Shown here piece by piece: positions 9,677-18,937 of a stretch of 64,000 nucleotides of DNA (within the stretch, counting starts at the first letter, position 1; every line of letters starts with the position of its first letter). Below the pieces are notes generated by a model. That model was not told the origin of the DNA. It worked only from the letters and a program-made list of their open reading frames with translations, and searched no databases. The DNA is from an uncultured Bacteroidota bacterium (GTDB lineage: Bacteria; Bacteroidota; Bacteroidia; AKYH767-A; 2013-40CM-41-45), in NCBI GenBank assembly GCA_937871435.1, contig CALMQM010000121.1, forward strand, positions 59,398 through 123,397, written 5' to 3'. The position numbers were made by a program, and so were the translations under genes.

Positions 9677-12160
9677 TCAACGGGCGAGGACAATTTTTTT
9701 CACCAACGAATTTTCTCCACGGATAATTTTTACAAAATAAATTCCATTGGATTGTTTGGATAAATCCAAAGTCACATTTTTTGACGTTGAACGAAATGTT
9801 GAAATAACTATTCTCCCCGTTTTATCCATCACACTAATTTGTGCATTATCACATGCAGTCAACACAAATTGTCCTTGTCCGGGATTCGGCAGAATTTGAA
9901 TTGAAGAAACATTCCGGTTTTCAACAGATAGAATTGGCGTACAGGAAAGATTCGCTTCCCATCCACTTCCTACCACACCCTGATCAGAATGAAAAACAAA
10001 TGTAAGCGCTCCTCCCGGATCAGTAGATGTAATTGTTCCAGGCGAATTCGTTCCGCAATAGGTTCCGATCAAAGTTGACAAAGTTGATGGGCCATCGTAA
10101 ATCTGAAGATAATCGTATGCACAGGAAGGTTCATCTTCAAGATCAAATATCGTGAAATCAGCAACCATTGCATTTCCGGAAATAGACGGACTAATCGTTT
10201 TAGTAAAATCCGAATTCGCATTGTAACTGCTTAAAAAACCCGGGTCATAAAAAATTGCATCACATGTAGCAGAATTGTTATTGTCCATAATAACCTGAAC
10301 ACCCGCGACAATTACATGCGTGAGATAAGTAGAATCACTTCCGTCTGTCAACAGAAATTGTACATTCAACACTGTTCCGATTGGAGTGGATGAAGATAAA
10401 GTAATATTAAAAGTACTTGGAATAATCTGTGAAACACTGATCGCTCCCAATCCCTGCGTAAGTGTATTGACAGTGATGTATCCTGAATTCGGGCCAACAG
10501 CTGTACATGAAATCGTAGCCGCAGCGGAATTGATCTGACCAAGGTTCAATGAATTTACATTCAGATCCGCTGATTCGCTTGGCTCCAGATAGCCATTCGA
10601 ATTATTATCTCCACTTAAACTGATATAATTGATTTCAAGAGAAGGAGAAGCGACACCATTTCCTAACTTATAATCAAGAATGGAATTTACAGATCCGATA
10701 TCCCACACACGCAATCCGCTCGGATCACCATTGTACCATTCAGAAGACGGATTTGTCGAGGCACTGAATTCCAGATAGTTCGCCGAATGATAGCATGCCT
10801 GATTTTCATCGAAATAATTATTGTCGGCGTGTACCAGAAATACTTCGTGATGCGTAGTCTGATTGTCACCTGTACGATCGATGTGCCAGATGGTCAATCC
10901 TTCATCGCTGATTGCAGCACTTCTACCATTGCGCATTCTGTTTTCCAAAAGAAAAAATTCATTGGTATCATTTACATTGTTGTATCGATAACACGTCATA
11001 CTGTTCGCGGTATCCGAATTAAGTCCGTTGAAATTTGTAACATCCACTACCCTTCCCCAACCGGCATTGCTTCTGAACAAAGGATTCGGTGGTGTCGGAT
11101 TAAAATAATCTCCATAATTGCACATCAGGTCAAACGAACCAATGCCATCCGGACCATTGAGATTATCATACTTATATGTATCCGGCCATTTGCCGATCAT
11201 GTGTCCGTTTTCATGTGCAACCACAGCAATGGCAAGAGGAGAATTGGCAGGCGAACAATTGTAAGCCCCGGAAAAAACTCCATTGGCAGTGAATCCTGAA
11301 TAATATCCCTGATGGTGCCACATTCCTTGTGCCCATACAGGGGGATTTCCTGTGTACATGAGGTTGATCGCCATAATGGTATTATCCGGATTGAGTGATA
11401 AAGTAGAAAAATCAAAACCTGTTGTCGCGATCCAGTCGAGAGCAAGTCCTAAAATTGTTTGCGCGCCAACTGTATAAGGCAACGCATCATAATAAGCAAA
11501 TGTTTCCGGCGCACGATAATATCCGTACACCACATTGTCGTAATCTACCAAACCACCGGAAATGTCAGAGTAGAAAGTCCGTAGCGAACCGTTGTTTCCA
11601 TATCCGTTATACGTCAGATTGTTGCAGAAATCATTGAACTCACTGATTGGAACCACTCCCGGTTGATCGGAAAAATCAACCACAATGCACAAACCGTGAA
11701 TACTTCCCGATACAGGATGAATCGGAGTTCCGTTATTTACATCTCCCGCACCCGGACCTATTCGTGAATTCTCCCGTGCATGACTCCCGTTCATCAACGA
11801 CTGATTTTTTTTAATGATCGCATTTCTTGCCTGCTGAGTAATATCAAGGTGTTGTTGCAAACCGGGAGGTGATTGGAACGTTGAAGGATCTCCGCTCCTT
11901 CCTTTATATATAATTCCAGTACTAATCAATTCGCTTTTGTCTTCAGACAACCTCGCATAACAAATCCATTTGGATTCAGCATCTCTGATCAACGTATAAT
12001 TGTCTAATCCTTCCGCTCGCATGTAATATTCTGTTCCGTATAATTTCAAGTCAACAACTGAACCATCCGGCTGAGTGAATTGTTTGATATTGCCGTTAAA
12101 TGGTGAAGCGTAAATCAACGAAAAACCGGAAAATACCAGCAGGAGAAATATTCTTTTCAT
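9677..12160 (-). CDS. M6-family secreted metalloprotease with CUB domain and T9SS tail
   Basis: An 827-aa secreted protease of the M6 (immune inhibitor A-like) type. The signal peptide is MKRIFLLLVFSGFSLIYASP. The catalytic domain starts near GLCIVVDFSDQPG (about residue 160) and holds the zinc motif HENGHMIGKWPD (H316, E317, H320, D327). The family's N-terminal region with 'R-A-E-G-L-D-N-Y-T' near residue 50 is also present. After the protease come a beta-sandwich linker, a CUB-like domain (about 632-745, with AYDYLQIYDGPS and FVFHSDQGVVGSGW) and a type A T9SS tail (SIQILPNPGQGQF ... GIYFVKI). It probably cleaves extracellular protein. It stands alone on the minus strand, divergent from the LamG protein gene. 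Confidence 0.9.
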   Translation of the reverse strand: MKRIFLLLVFSGFSLIYASPFNGNIKQFTQPDGSVVDLKLYGTEYYMRAEGLDNYTLIRDAESKWICYARLSEDKSELISTGIIYKGRSGDPSTFQSPPGLQQHLDITQQARNAIIKKNQSLMNGSHARENSRIGPGAGDVNNGTPIHPVSGSIHGLCIVVDFSDQPGVVPISEFNDFCNNLTYNGYGNNGSLRTFYSDISGGLVDYDNVVYGYYRAPETFAYYDALPYTVGAQTILGLALDWIATTGFDFSTLSLNPDNTIMAINLMYTGNPPVWAQGMWHHQGYYSGFTANGVFSGAYNCSPANSPLAIAVVAHENGHMIGKWPDTYKYDNLNGPDGIGSFDLMCNYGDYFNPTPPNPLFRSNAGWGRVVDVTNFNGLNSDTANSMTCYRYNNVNDTNEFFLLENRMRNGRSAAISDEGLTIWHIDRTGDNQTTHHEVFLVHADNNYFDENQACYHSANYLEFSASTNPSSEWYNGDPSGLRVWDIGSVNSILDYKLGNGVASPSLEINYISLSGDNNSNGYLEPSESADLNVNSLNLGQINSAAATISCTAVGPNSGYITVNTLTQGLGAISVSQIIPSTFNITLSSSTPIGTVLNVQFLLTDGSDSTYLTHVIVAGVQVIMDNNNSATCDAIFYDPGFLSSYNANSDFTKTISPSISGNAMVADFTIFDLEDEPSCAYDYLQIYDGPSTLSTLIGTYCGTNSPGTITSTDPGGALTFVFHSDQGVVGSGWEANLSCTPILSVENRNVSSIQILPNPGQGQFVLTACDNAQISVMDKTGRIVISTFRSTSKNVTLDLSKQSNGIYFVKIIRGENSLVKKIVLAR

Positions 12161-12600
12161 AAGATAATAATTGATCGCATTGAACTAATTCATGAGCAAA
12201 ATACACATTTTCCTCCACAGAAAGATGAAGCATTTACAAGATGAATCTACTCTGACAATAGAACAGGATTTCATTTTGATTTATAAAAAAATACAGCCCT
12301 CTAATGAATGCAATTGAATTTCACCTGAAAAATCTAAAATCTCAATCAGGATCGTTTATGTTTTTGATGATTTAATTTCAAATGATTTCTATTTAACAAA
12401 AAAACAAGTTCTGAAAAACGAAAACCACTTCGCTGAACCACGAACTTTCAGCAGCGATAGAGATGATTTATCAATCATTTATTTCAAAATCGTAATGAAT
12501 TGATGATTCCTGTAATGAATAAAAGGGAATGTTCGCCGGAATCTTACAGTATTGGAACCATTAACATGACACTCTGTTAAATGTTTCAAAACCATATTCA
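12161..12600. other. Divergent intergenic region, 440 bp
   Basis: This spacer separates the divergent M6 protease and PA14/LamG genes and should contain both promoters. It is AT-rich. I find no ORF of coding character, no strong hairpin and no promoter motif I would defend. Confidence 0.4.
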
Positions 12601-15171
12601 ATGAAAAAACTTCACCTCACGAGTTTTGCATTGGCTGTTTTGTATTTTTTATCAATACCTATTCTAGCCGGTGCAACAAAGCCCACTTACGGGCAAAATT
12701 TCAATTCAACAAACAATCAAGTGCATCTTCATTCCGGCACAACCAGCAGGTTGCCTGTCGGTGATCCTGCCGTATTTGGACAGGACCAATGGAATGTGTA
12801 TGCATGGAATGCCACCAACGGCGACAGCTGGACACTCAATTATGCCGGCTACTACACCAGCTCTTCATTATCGTTCGATTCACAAGCAGACTGGGACGGT
12901 AATGGTAGTCCTTCAGATGCCGGGAATTACCTGGGTGATCCAGTGACCTGGGACGATCATTCTTTTGCAGCAAAAAGACGCGGCTTTCCGGCAGGAATGT
13001 ATACCATCAATATTCCGAGTCATGACGACTGGGCTTATTTAATTATTGATGGTGTTGAAGTTTGGAATCATGAAGATTGTTGTGATTACCATGCTGATGT
13101 CTGGCAAGGCCTTCTCACAGATACATCCACCATCGAATTTCGTGTAATGGAATTTGGCGGTGGTTCTTATGGATCCGTTGAATTAATCAGAAACAATCTG
13201 AACTCCGAAGCGACAACAAGCGGAATCCTCTGTCATGGTGGTACAGCTACACTTAATATTTCAGGTACAGGCGGAGCTCCGCCATATACCGGTACCGGTA
13301 GTTTTGTAGTTTCAGCAGGTACTTATTCATATACGATTTTTGATAATATCGGTGACAGTTCAGTTGTTGACATCACAATAAATGATCCCGCGCTTCCTGA
13401 TTCAAATGTATCCGTTACAGGTTTAACAACATTGTGCCAGGGTGACTCAGTAATTTTGAGTGCTGCCGGTTCCGGAACAGGAATTTCTTTCGGTGGCGAT
13501 CCTCAACGTGTATACATTCCATTCAATTCACCTGAAACAAACTATACATTTGAATTAAGTTTTAAAACCAGCGCATCCTACACCGGACTGTCATCTGTTC
13601 GTGATGGAGATTTAGGTGGTTCACATGACAGAAACCTGTGGCTTGACAACGGTGAAATTTACCATCGATTGTGGTCTGAAGAAGTAATCAATTCCACCGG
13701 ACAAAACTATGCCGACAATCAATGGCACCATGTAGCGGTAGTTGTTGAAGCAGGCGTGGGACAACGTATTTATGTAGATGGAATTCTGGTTGCTACCGGC
13801 AATATGGATCATTCAGATTTCGATTGGGACAATACACTGAACATTGGTTTCAGTAATGACTGGTCTGAAAGTGAAATCGACAATGTGCGTATCTGGAATG
13901 TTGTGCGTACACAATCTGAAATTCAATCAGACATGAACGACAACATTTCTTCGAATGCTGCTGGTTTGATCGGCAACTGGATGTTTGATGAAGGTAACGG
14001 AACAATAACTGAAAATTCAGTTGATCACAGCGTTGGTTATCTCTACGATGGTCCATCGTGGTCAATGAACAATACATATTCATATCTGTGGAGCTCAGGA
14101 GAAACCACACAATCTGTTAGTGTGAACAATACAGGCAATTACAGAGTAACTGTAACGAACATGAATGGATGTGCTGCAACTTCAGAATACACAAGTATCA
14201 CTGTAAATCCTGCACCACAGGTTCCGTCTATTTCTACTTCTTCGCTTACTACTTTTTGTGAAGGAGGAAGCGCGGTATTCACAAGCAGTGAACCAAACGA
14301 CAACCAGTGGTACAAAGATGGAGTTGCAATCACAGGAGAAACCGGAGTGACTTACTCTGCAACTACTTCAGGTGATTACTCCGTTGTAGTGACCAATGGA
14401 AGCGGATGTTCCAAAACTTCTTCTGTTGAAACAGTTATTGTGAACAGCAATCCGGTTGTCGCTGCAGGTCCTGATATTACTTTAGGAATTTGCAATCCTG
14501 AATACGTTTTGACAAATGGTACACCTGCGGGAGGAATTTATAATGGTATGGGTGTGAACAATGCGATCTTTGATCCTGCTATTGGAGTTGGAACTTATAC
14601 TGTTTCATATTACTATGAAGATGGAAACGGATGTGCAAGTACATCTACTGCTGACATCACAGTAGAACCGGCTCCGGTTGTTACTTTGGCCGGACTTACT
14701 CCTATGTGTACTACCGATCAGCCGATACAATTGACTGGAGGAAGTCCTGCCGGTGGAATGTACAGTGGTCAGGGAGTAAATGGGATTTTGTTTGATCCTT
14801 CAATCGGTATGGGTATTTACGCTATTACTTATTCATATACTGACGCGAACGGTTGTTCTTCAAGCGCAAGCAAAAACATGGTTGTGGATGTATGCACAGG
14901 TATTCAGTCGGCCGTGAACAATTCAGGTGTTTCTGTTTATCCGAATCCGGCAAAGGATCTCATACGAGTCTCTTACTTCTCCGACAATACAAGTCTGAAA
15001 TTAATTCAACTGTTCTCAGTGGAAGGTCAACTGGTGTTTCAAAAAGAACTGAATGAAAAAGTGGACAGTGCTCCGCTGGATGTCATCATTCCGGAACAGG
15101 CAGCCGGATGTTACACACTCAGATTGCACGGAGATCTTGGAACAGTAAATAAAAAATTACTGATTCAATAA
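12601..15171 (+). CDS. PA14-like/LamG secreted protein with T9SS sorting domain
   Basis: An 856-aa secreted protein with a signal peptide (MKKLHLTSFALAVLYFLSIP). Residues about 58-198 resemble the PA14-like module common in Bacteroidota cargo: WNVYAWNATNG, the GYYTSSSLSFDSQADW stretch, HDDWAYLIIDGVEVW and a CCD motif. A SprB-type repeat follows (about 205-275, CHGGTATLNISGTGGAPPY). A LamG/concanavalin-type jelly roll covers about 295-475 (WHHVAVVVEAG, IYVDGILVATG, EIDNVRIWNVVRTQSEI). Then come Ig-like repeats, two copies of a 'GG(I/M)Y-G-GVN-FDP' segment, and a type A T9SS tail (VSVYPNPAKDLI). No catalytic motif is visible. Carbohydrate or surface binding is a reasonable guess from LamG and PA14. 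Confidence 0.85.
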   Translation: MKKLHLTSFALAVLYFLSIPILAGATKPTYGQNFNSTNNQVHLHSGTTSRLPVGDPAVFGQDQWNVYAWNATNGDSWTLNYAGYYTSSSLSFDSQADWDGNGSPSDAGNYLGDPVTWDDHSFAAKRRGFPAGMYTINIPSHDDWAYLIIDGVEVWNHEDCCDYHADVWQGLLTDTSTIEFRVMEFGGGSYGSVELIRNNLNSEATTSGILCHGGTATLNISGTGGAPPYTGTGSFVVSAGTYSYTIFDNIGDSSVVDITINDPALPDSNVSVTGLTTLCQGDSVILSAAGSGTGISFGGDPQRVYIPFNSPETNYTFELSFKTSASYTGLSSVRDGDLGGSHDRNLWLDNGEIYHRLWSEEVINSTGQNYADNQWHHVAVVVEAGVGQRIYVDGILVATGNMDHSDFDWDNTLNIGFSNDWSESEIDNVRIWNVVRTQSEIQSDMNDNISSNAAGLIGNWMFDEGNGTITENSVDHSVGYLYDGPSWSMNNTYSYLWSSGETTQSVSVNNTGNYRVTVTNMNGCAATSEYTSITVNPAPQVPSISTSSLTTFCEGGSAVFTSSEPNDNQWYKDGVAITGETGVTYSATTSGDYSVVVTNGSGCSKTSSVETVIVNSNPVVAAGPDITLGICNPEYVLTNGTPAGGIYNGMGVNNAIFDPAIGVGTYTVSYYYEDGNGCASTSTADITVEPAPVVTLAGLTPMCTTDQPIQLTGGSPAGGMYSGQGVNGILFDPSIGMGIYAITYSYTDANGCSSSASKNMVVDVCTGIQSAVNNSGVSVYPNPAKDLIRVSYFSDNTSLKLIQLFSVEGQLVFQKELNEKVDSAPLDVIIPEQAAGCYTLRLHGDLGTVNKKLLIQ

Positions 15172-15296
15172 TAAATTCCCCTGAATGCATGCACGTGTGC
15201 GATTGTAATAAATTAACACTCGTGAAATTACATCTGTCTTTGCACATTATTATATGTTTGTGAAAAGCAGATCTGATAAATAACGATCTATTGGCT

Positions 15297-15328
15297 AAAA
15301 TCCGCTTCCGAAAGGAGGCGGATTTTTT
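15297..15328. terminator. Bidirectional intrinsic terminator
   Basis: A hairpin (TCCGCTTCC / GGAGGCGGA, 9-bp stem with one G-U pair, GAAA tetraloop; 15301-15322) is flanked by AAAA on the left and TTTTTT on the right. It lies between the convergent PA14/LamG gene and the SBBP/IPTL-CTERM gene and overlaps the stop codon of the latter, so it can serve both strands. Confidence 0.85.
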
Positions 15329-17390
15329 ATGCTTTTTGTTTTAACACAGTCAATCCACCAATCAATAATAAAATTCCCAAACTAATTAATCCCCATTCAC
15401 TCAGTGTTGGAATGGCTGCCTGCACACCATCCTGTAAATCGATGCGTGAAATGAGGGAAGGATCGGACGGCAGCCAATCGGCACCATTGGTTAATGAAAC
15501 TTCCATATGCAAATCAAAAAAACTGTGCGTTTTATAGTAAAGTCCTAATGGAGTAATGCTTAGCTCCCCTTTTGACTGAAGCACCGGACTCTCGCGAAAA
15601 ATGACATCCGAAGGCAACGAGCCTCCGGCAATATCCAGTTGCAAAATTTCAGTATCAAAATTTCTTGTCGTTCCGTAGTTAGAAAGGTATGTAACTTTCA
15701 TTGTGCATGTAGCCGGGCAACTGATGTGTACAGGCGGGCCGGAGTTGGAATAATCAGCTTCAAAATCACATGTAAATGTGATGAAGGATGAGCCAGTAGC
15801 CGGTAATGGAGCACCGGGAGAGAAATTTTTCAGTGTAGCATTGCTCAGATGAATATTTCCGAGATCAAATATTGCAATGCCGATATAGATTTTCGGAGGA
15901 GCTGTAGTTGGTGTTGGAGGAACTGTATCATTCGGCACAACAACTTCCCAATGTACAGCATTGGCGGAAAATTTTACAAGGTATGCATCCTGTGCACCAC
16001 CGTAGGCATTCTGATGCCCGCCGGAAGTAATACCGGATGAAGCAAGTGCAGAGCCGGCAAGATATACTGCGCCTGTCGGAGCAGCCGCAACCAGACCATT
16101 CTCTTCATGCAAGGCACCATAATAAGTAGAAGTAATTCTATTACCATTGGGGGTGATGGAAGCTAAAAATGCATTTTCTGATCCTGAAATATTTGTTTGA
16201 AACCCATTGGGTGTCGCGATGATATTCGCACCATTTGGAGTGTAAGCATCTCCGGAAAGAAACACATTGTTCCATTGGTCCGTGCTAACACCGAAACCTT
16301 CGTCCTCTCCTGATCCACCATAGTACGTTCCCCACAAACGGTTACCGGCGGAATTGAATTTTACAAGAAAAGCATCTGTTGTTCCTCCTCCTCCAAATGT
16401 ATTTTGAAATCCACCGGATGCAATGTTGGAAGAACTAAGCGTAGTTCCCGCGAGATAAATATTCCCCAGTTGATCTGTTGCAATACTTGTTCCGGCATCC
16501 GGGCCTGTATCCCCGTAATATGTTCCCCATACACGTGAACCTGCAGGATTGAACTTCGCAACAAAAGCATTTGGAAAACCGGTGAGTGTTGTCTTGAAGG
16601 CACCTGCTGAAGCCATCACTGCCGGACTCATCGTGTTTCCGCCGATGACCACATTTCCGGAAGGATCTACTGCTACTGCATTGATGACATCAAAACTATT
16701 TCCACCATAATAAGTTCCCCATAATCTTACACCATTCGGATCAAACTTCACCAGAAATCCGTCATCATCAAATGCTCCCCCGCCAAAAGCAGATTGATAT
16801 TCTCCCGGAAGAGCAATGCCGGTGGTGCTTGAAGTTTTTCCAGCCATGTATACATTTCCGACTGCATCAACGGCAACGCTTGTTCCCTGTTCATACAATT
16901 CTCCTCCGTAATAGGTTGCCCATGCAAGACCTCCTGACGGCGTAAATTTTGCAAGAAACGCATCGCGTGTGGTCGCGCCATTCAATGTGTTTTGATAAGC
17001 AGTAGGTGAAGCGATTCCGCTGGTACTATATGTATAGCCTGTGATATAAACATTTCCTGATGCGTCTGTTTTAATTCCGAATGCAAGATCATCGTAGGCG
17101 CCACCAAAATATGTTCCCCATTGCCGCACTCCTGCCGCGTTAAACTTTACTATGTATGCATCAGCGGAACCGGCATTCGCTGTTTGATACACTCCGGCTG
17201 TCGAGATATTAGTACTGCTCATGGTAGAACCCGTCATGTATACATTTCCGGCAGCATCCGTCGTGATGCTGTTCCCGAATTCCTGTCCGGAACCACCGTA
17301 ATAAGTTGCCCAATAGCGTGTATTCTGTGCAGAGAGATCAATGACAGACAATACAATTACAAGAAAAAGGAGGAGTGTGTTTCTTTTCAT
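15327..17390 (-). CDS. SBBP beta-propeller protein with IPTL-CTERM sorting signal
   Basis: A 687-aa exported protein. The ATG at 17390 (MKRNTLLLFLVIVLSV) is preferred over 17450 because it begins a proper signal peptide. Seven SBBP-type repeats follow (YYGGSGQEF, YFGGAYDDL, YYGGELYEQ, YYGGNSFDV, YYGDTGPDA, YYGGSGEDE, YYGALHEEN, each with a DAxGNVYxxG strand). They predict a seven-bladed propeller over about residues 25-480. A beta-rich region (about 490-650) comes next. The C-terminus is AIPTLSEWG, one hydrophobic segment and a basic KQK tail. This is the IPTL-CTERM signal recognised by exosortase H, whose gene lies 0.8 kb upstream on the same strand. Unlike its neighbours it has no T9SS tail. 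It is probably the dedicated cargo of that exosortase. Confidence 0.9.
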   Translation of the reverse strand: MKRNTLLLFLVIVLSVIDLSAQNTRYWATYYGGSGQEFGNSITTDAAGNVYMTGSTMSSTNISTAGVYQTANAGSADAYIVKFNAAGVRQWGTYFGGAYDDLAFGIKTDASGNVYITGYTYSTSGIASPTAYQNTLNGATTRDAFLAKFTPSGGLAWATYYGGELYEQGTSVAVDAVGNVYMAGKTSSTTGIALPGEYQSAFGGGAFDDDGFLVKFDPNGVRLWGTYYGGNSFDVINAVAVDPSGNVVIGGNTMSPAVMASAGAFKTTLTGFPNAFVAKFNPAGSRVWGTYYGDTGPDAGTSIATDQLGNIYLAGTTLSSSNIASGGFQNTFGGGGTTDAFLVKFNSAGNRLWGTYYGGSGEDEGFGVSTDQWNNVFLSGDAYTPNGANIIATPNGFQTNISGSENAFLASITPNGNRITSTYYGALHEENGLVAAAPTGAVYLAGSALASSGITSGGHQNAYGGAQDAYLVKFSANAVHWEVVVPNDTVPPTPTTAPPKIYIGIAIFDLGNIHLSNATLKNFSPGAPLPATGSSFITFTCDFEADYSNSGPPVHISCPATCTMKVTYLSNYGTTRNFDTEILQLDIAGGSLPSDVIFRESPVLQSKGELSITPLGLYYKTHSFFDLHMEVSLTNGADWLPSDPSLISRIDLQDGVQAAIPTLSEWGLISLGILLLIGGLTVLKQKA

Positions 17391-17578
17391 AAAAATAAAA
17401 TGTTGGAATTTGAGAAGGGCAGGAATTGATTCAAATGAAATACAATGCACATGATGTAGTATGCATTAAAATTCCATTTTGTTTTTCAAAGTTAGAATTA
17501 ATTCGTATTCCGCAAAATCGAAAAGGAACAATTCTATTCTTCTGCCAAATAGCTCAAAATTCGCGCCGGATAAGGCTT

Positions 17579-18196
17579 TCAGGCCTTGTCTGTAGTTTTG
17601 TTCGGGTTCAGTAACAGAGACATTTCCTTTCTCCGGTATATTAAAAGCACCCATATCAACACCGCAACAAGCAGTGATGGGCCAACAGTTGTTATGATAT
17701 TGGTATACCCGAATTCAACAACTTTTTTTTCAAAAGAATTAAAAGTATAAAGAGAAAGAAATGGATTTTGATCTATAACAAACAGGATATGGATCCATTG
17801 TTTAAACAAAACAAAAGCGGTTAGCAGAAAATATCCGAAGAATACTTTTAGCAGTTTGGGTTTCCACGGAATGGGGCTCGCCAGCATCAGGGCGACAAAG
17901 AGAATTGTCGGGAGATAGCCGCGTATTCTTGTGTTTACATCAGTTAATGCCACACGAACTTTGTTCTCTGTTGTTTTGTTCGCCTTATTTCCAACTTGTA
18001 CATGAACTGTCAAGGGATCGGAGTTGGTGAGGTATCGGGCAAAGCCTGTTTCAAAAAAACTTCCAAGAAAAAATGAAGATGTTTTGCTAAAAAAGGTTGT
18101 GTAGGTTTTTTCTATTGCGACGACAGGTAGTGCAAGAATGATATAAATCAGTAGTGCGCTAAATAAAAACTTCCACAAATGTTTATTGGTCCGCAT
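17579..18196 (-). CDS. Exosortase-associated membrane protein
   Basis: A 205-aa membrane protein with an N-terminal transmembrane segment (about 10-28), a polar extracytoplasmic region (about 45-90) and three more hydrophobic segments (about 94-108, 119-140, 167-187). It ends in a basic RRKE cytoplasmic tail. It has no catalytic motif I recognise. Its 5' end overlaps the 3' end of the exosortase gene by 14 bases, which implies translational coupling. Companion membrane proteins of this size are known beside exosortase H genes. A role in assembly or handling of IPTL-CTERM proteins is inferred from position only. Confidence 0.75.
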   Translation of the reverse strand: MRTNKHLWKFLFSALLIYIILALPVVAIEKTYTTFFSKTSSFFLGSFFETGFARYLTNSDPLTVHVQVGNKANKTTENKVRVALTDVNTRIRGYLPTILFVALMLASPIPWKPKLLKVFFGYFLLTAFVLFKQWIHILFVIDQNPFLSLYTFNSFEKKVVEFGYTNIITTVGPSLLVAVLIWVLLIYRRKEMSLLLNPNKTTDKA

Positions 18197-18770
18197 GCTT
18201 TGAATGGTTCAGTTGTGATTTTGCCCAGAACAACCATGCTCCCAATGCAAAAAGAATAAATACTATCTGCCATACTTCCACATGGAAAAATTCAAACGAG
18301 TCCGGGGCATATCTGCCAATTAAAAAAAGAGAAACAATACGAAGCAAATTCATTGCAAAAAGAAAAAACAATCCTGCACAGAGTCCGGATAATTTTCTTT
18401 TCCAGGCTGCAGGAAAAGCAAGTAATGCTGAAGCGAAAAGAGCCATAGCTTCAATCGCATCGCAGCCGCGATTAATTTTGATTGAAAAAAATACCGAACT
18501 CACACTGTCTCCTGTCGCGATGGTTTGCTGACCAAAAAGATTCAACAGTTTGGATGACAAAAACGCGTACATGTTTTCTATGGCCGGGTTAAGCGAATCA
18601 TTAAAAAGCGAAGACGGCCAGAGGATATAAAACAATACGATAAAAATCAAAAAGAAAAAAATGAATTTCAATGCCTTTTTCCTTGCCTGAATCCATGACC
18701 TTAATCGCGTCTGTAAAGATTTTTCAGCCCGAACACTGGATTTAGGATTACTCTTATTTGCCGAAGCCAT
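18183..18770 (-). CDS. xrtH: Exosortase H (IPTL-CTERM-specific transpeptidase/protease)
   Basis: A 195-aa polytopic membrane enzyme of the exosortase/archaeosortase family. The expected catalytic residues are all visible: Cys103 in INRGCDAIEAM, Arg144 in NLLRIVSLF, and His163 in EFFHVEVWQ. Four or five hydrophobic segments follow a basic N-terminal tail (one near residues 35-52). Exosortases cleave C-terminal sorting signals and are thought to transfer the protein to an envelope anchor. Subtype H is chosen because the gene two positions downstream encodes an IPTL-CTERM protein and a companion membrane protein overlaps its 3' end. It would act in the inner membrane. The catalytic family is near certain; the subtype rests on context. 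Confidence 0.9.
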   Translation of the reverse strand: MASANKSNPKSSVRAEKSLQTRLRSWIQARKKALKFIFFFLIFIVLFYILWPSSLFNDSLNPAIENMYAFLSSKLLNLFGQQTIATGDSVSSVFFSIKINRGCDAIEAMALFASALLAFPAAWKRKLSGLCAGLFFLFAMNLLRIVSLFLIGRYAPDSFEFFHVEVWQIVFILFALGAWLFWAKSQLNHSKHADQ

Positions 18771-18937
18771 ACAGGGTAAACCTAGCTAATTGTTTTCATC
18801 CATCAAAATACAGTGATAAAGATGTTCTATTGAAAAGAATTGAATCTGAATCTTGCAAATCATCGGATTCATCTTGCACAAAATTCGATTGGGAAATAAA
18901 CACAAATTCATTAACTTGCTTATTCAAATTCATCCCC

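Noticed and set aside
17426..17654. Small ORFs on both strands between the SBBP gene and the membrane-protein gene
   Set aside because: They overlap each other or the neighbouring gene, and none has a motif or credible start.
18758..18937. 60-codon upstream extension of the pirin gene
   Set aside because: It overlaps the start of the divergent exosortase gene and hides the Tat leader; the internal ATG at 18938 is better.
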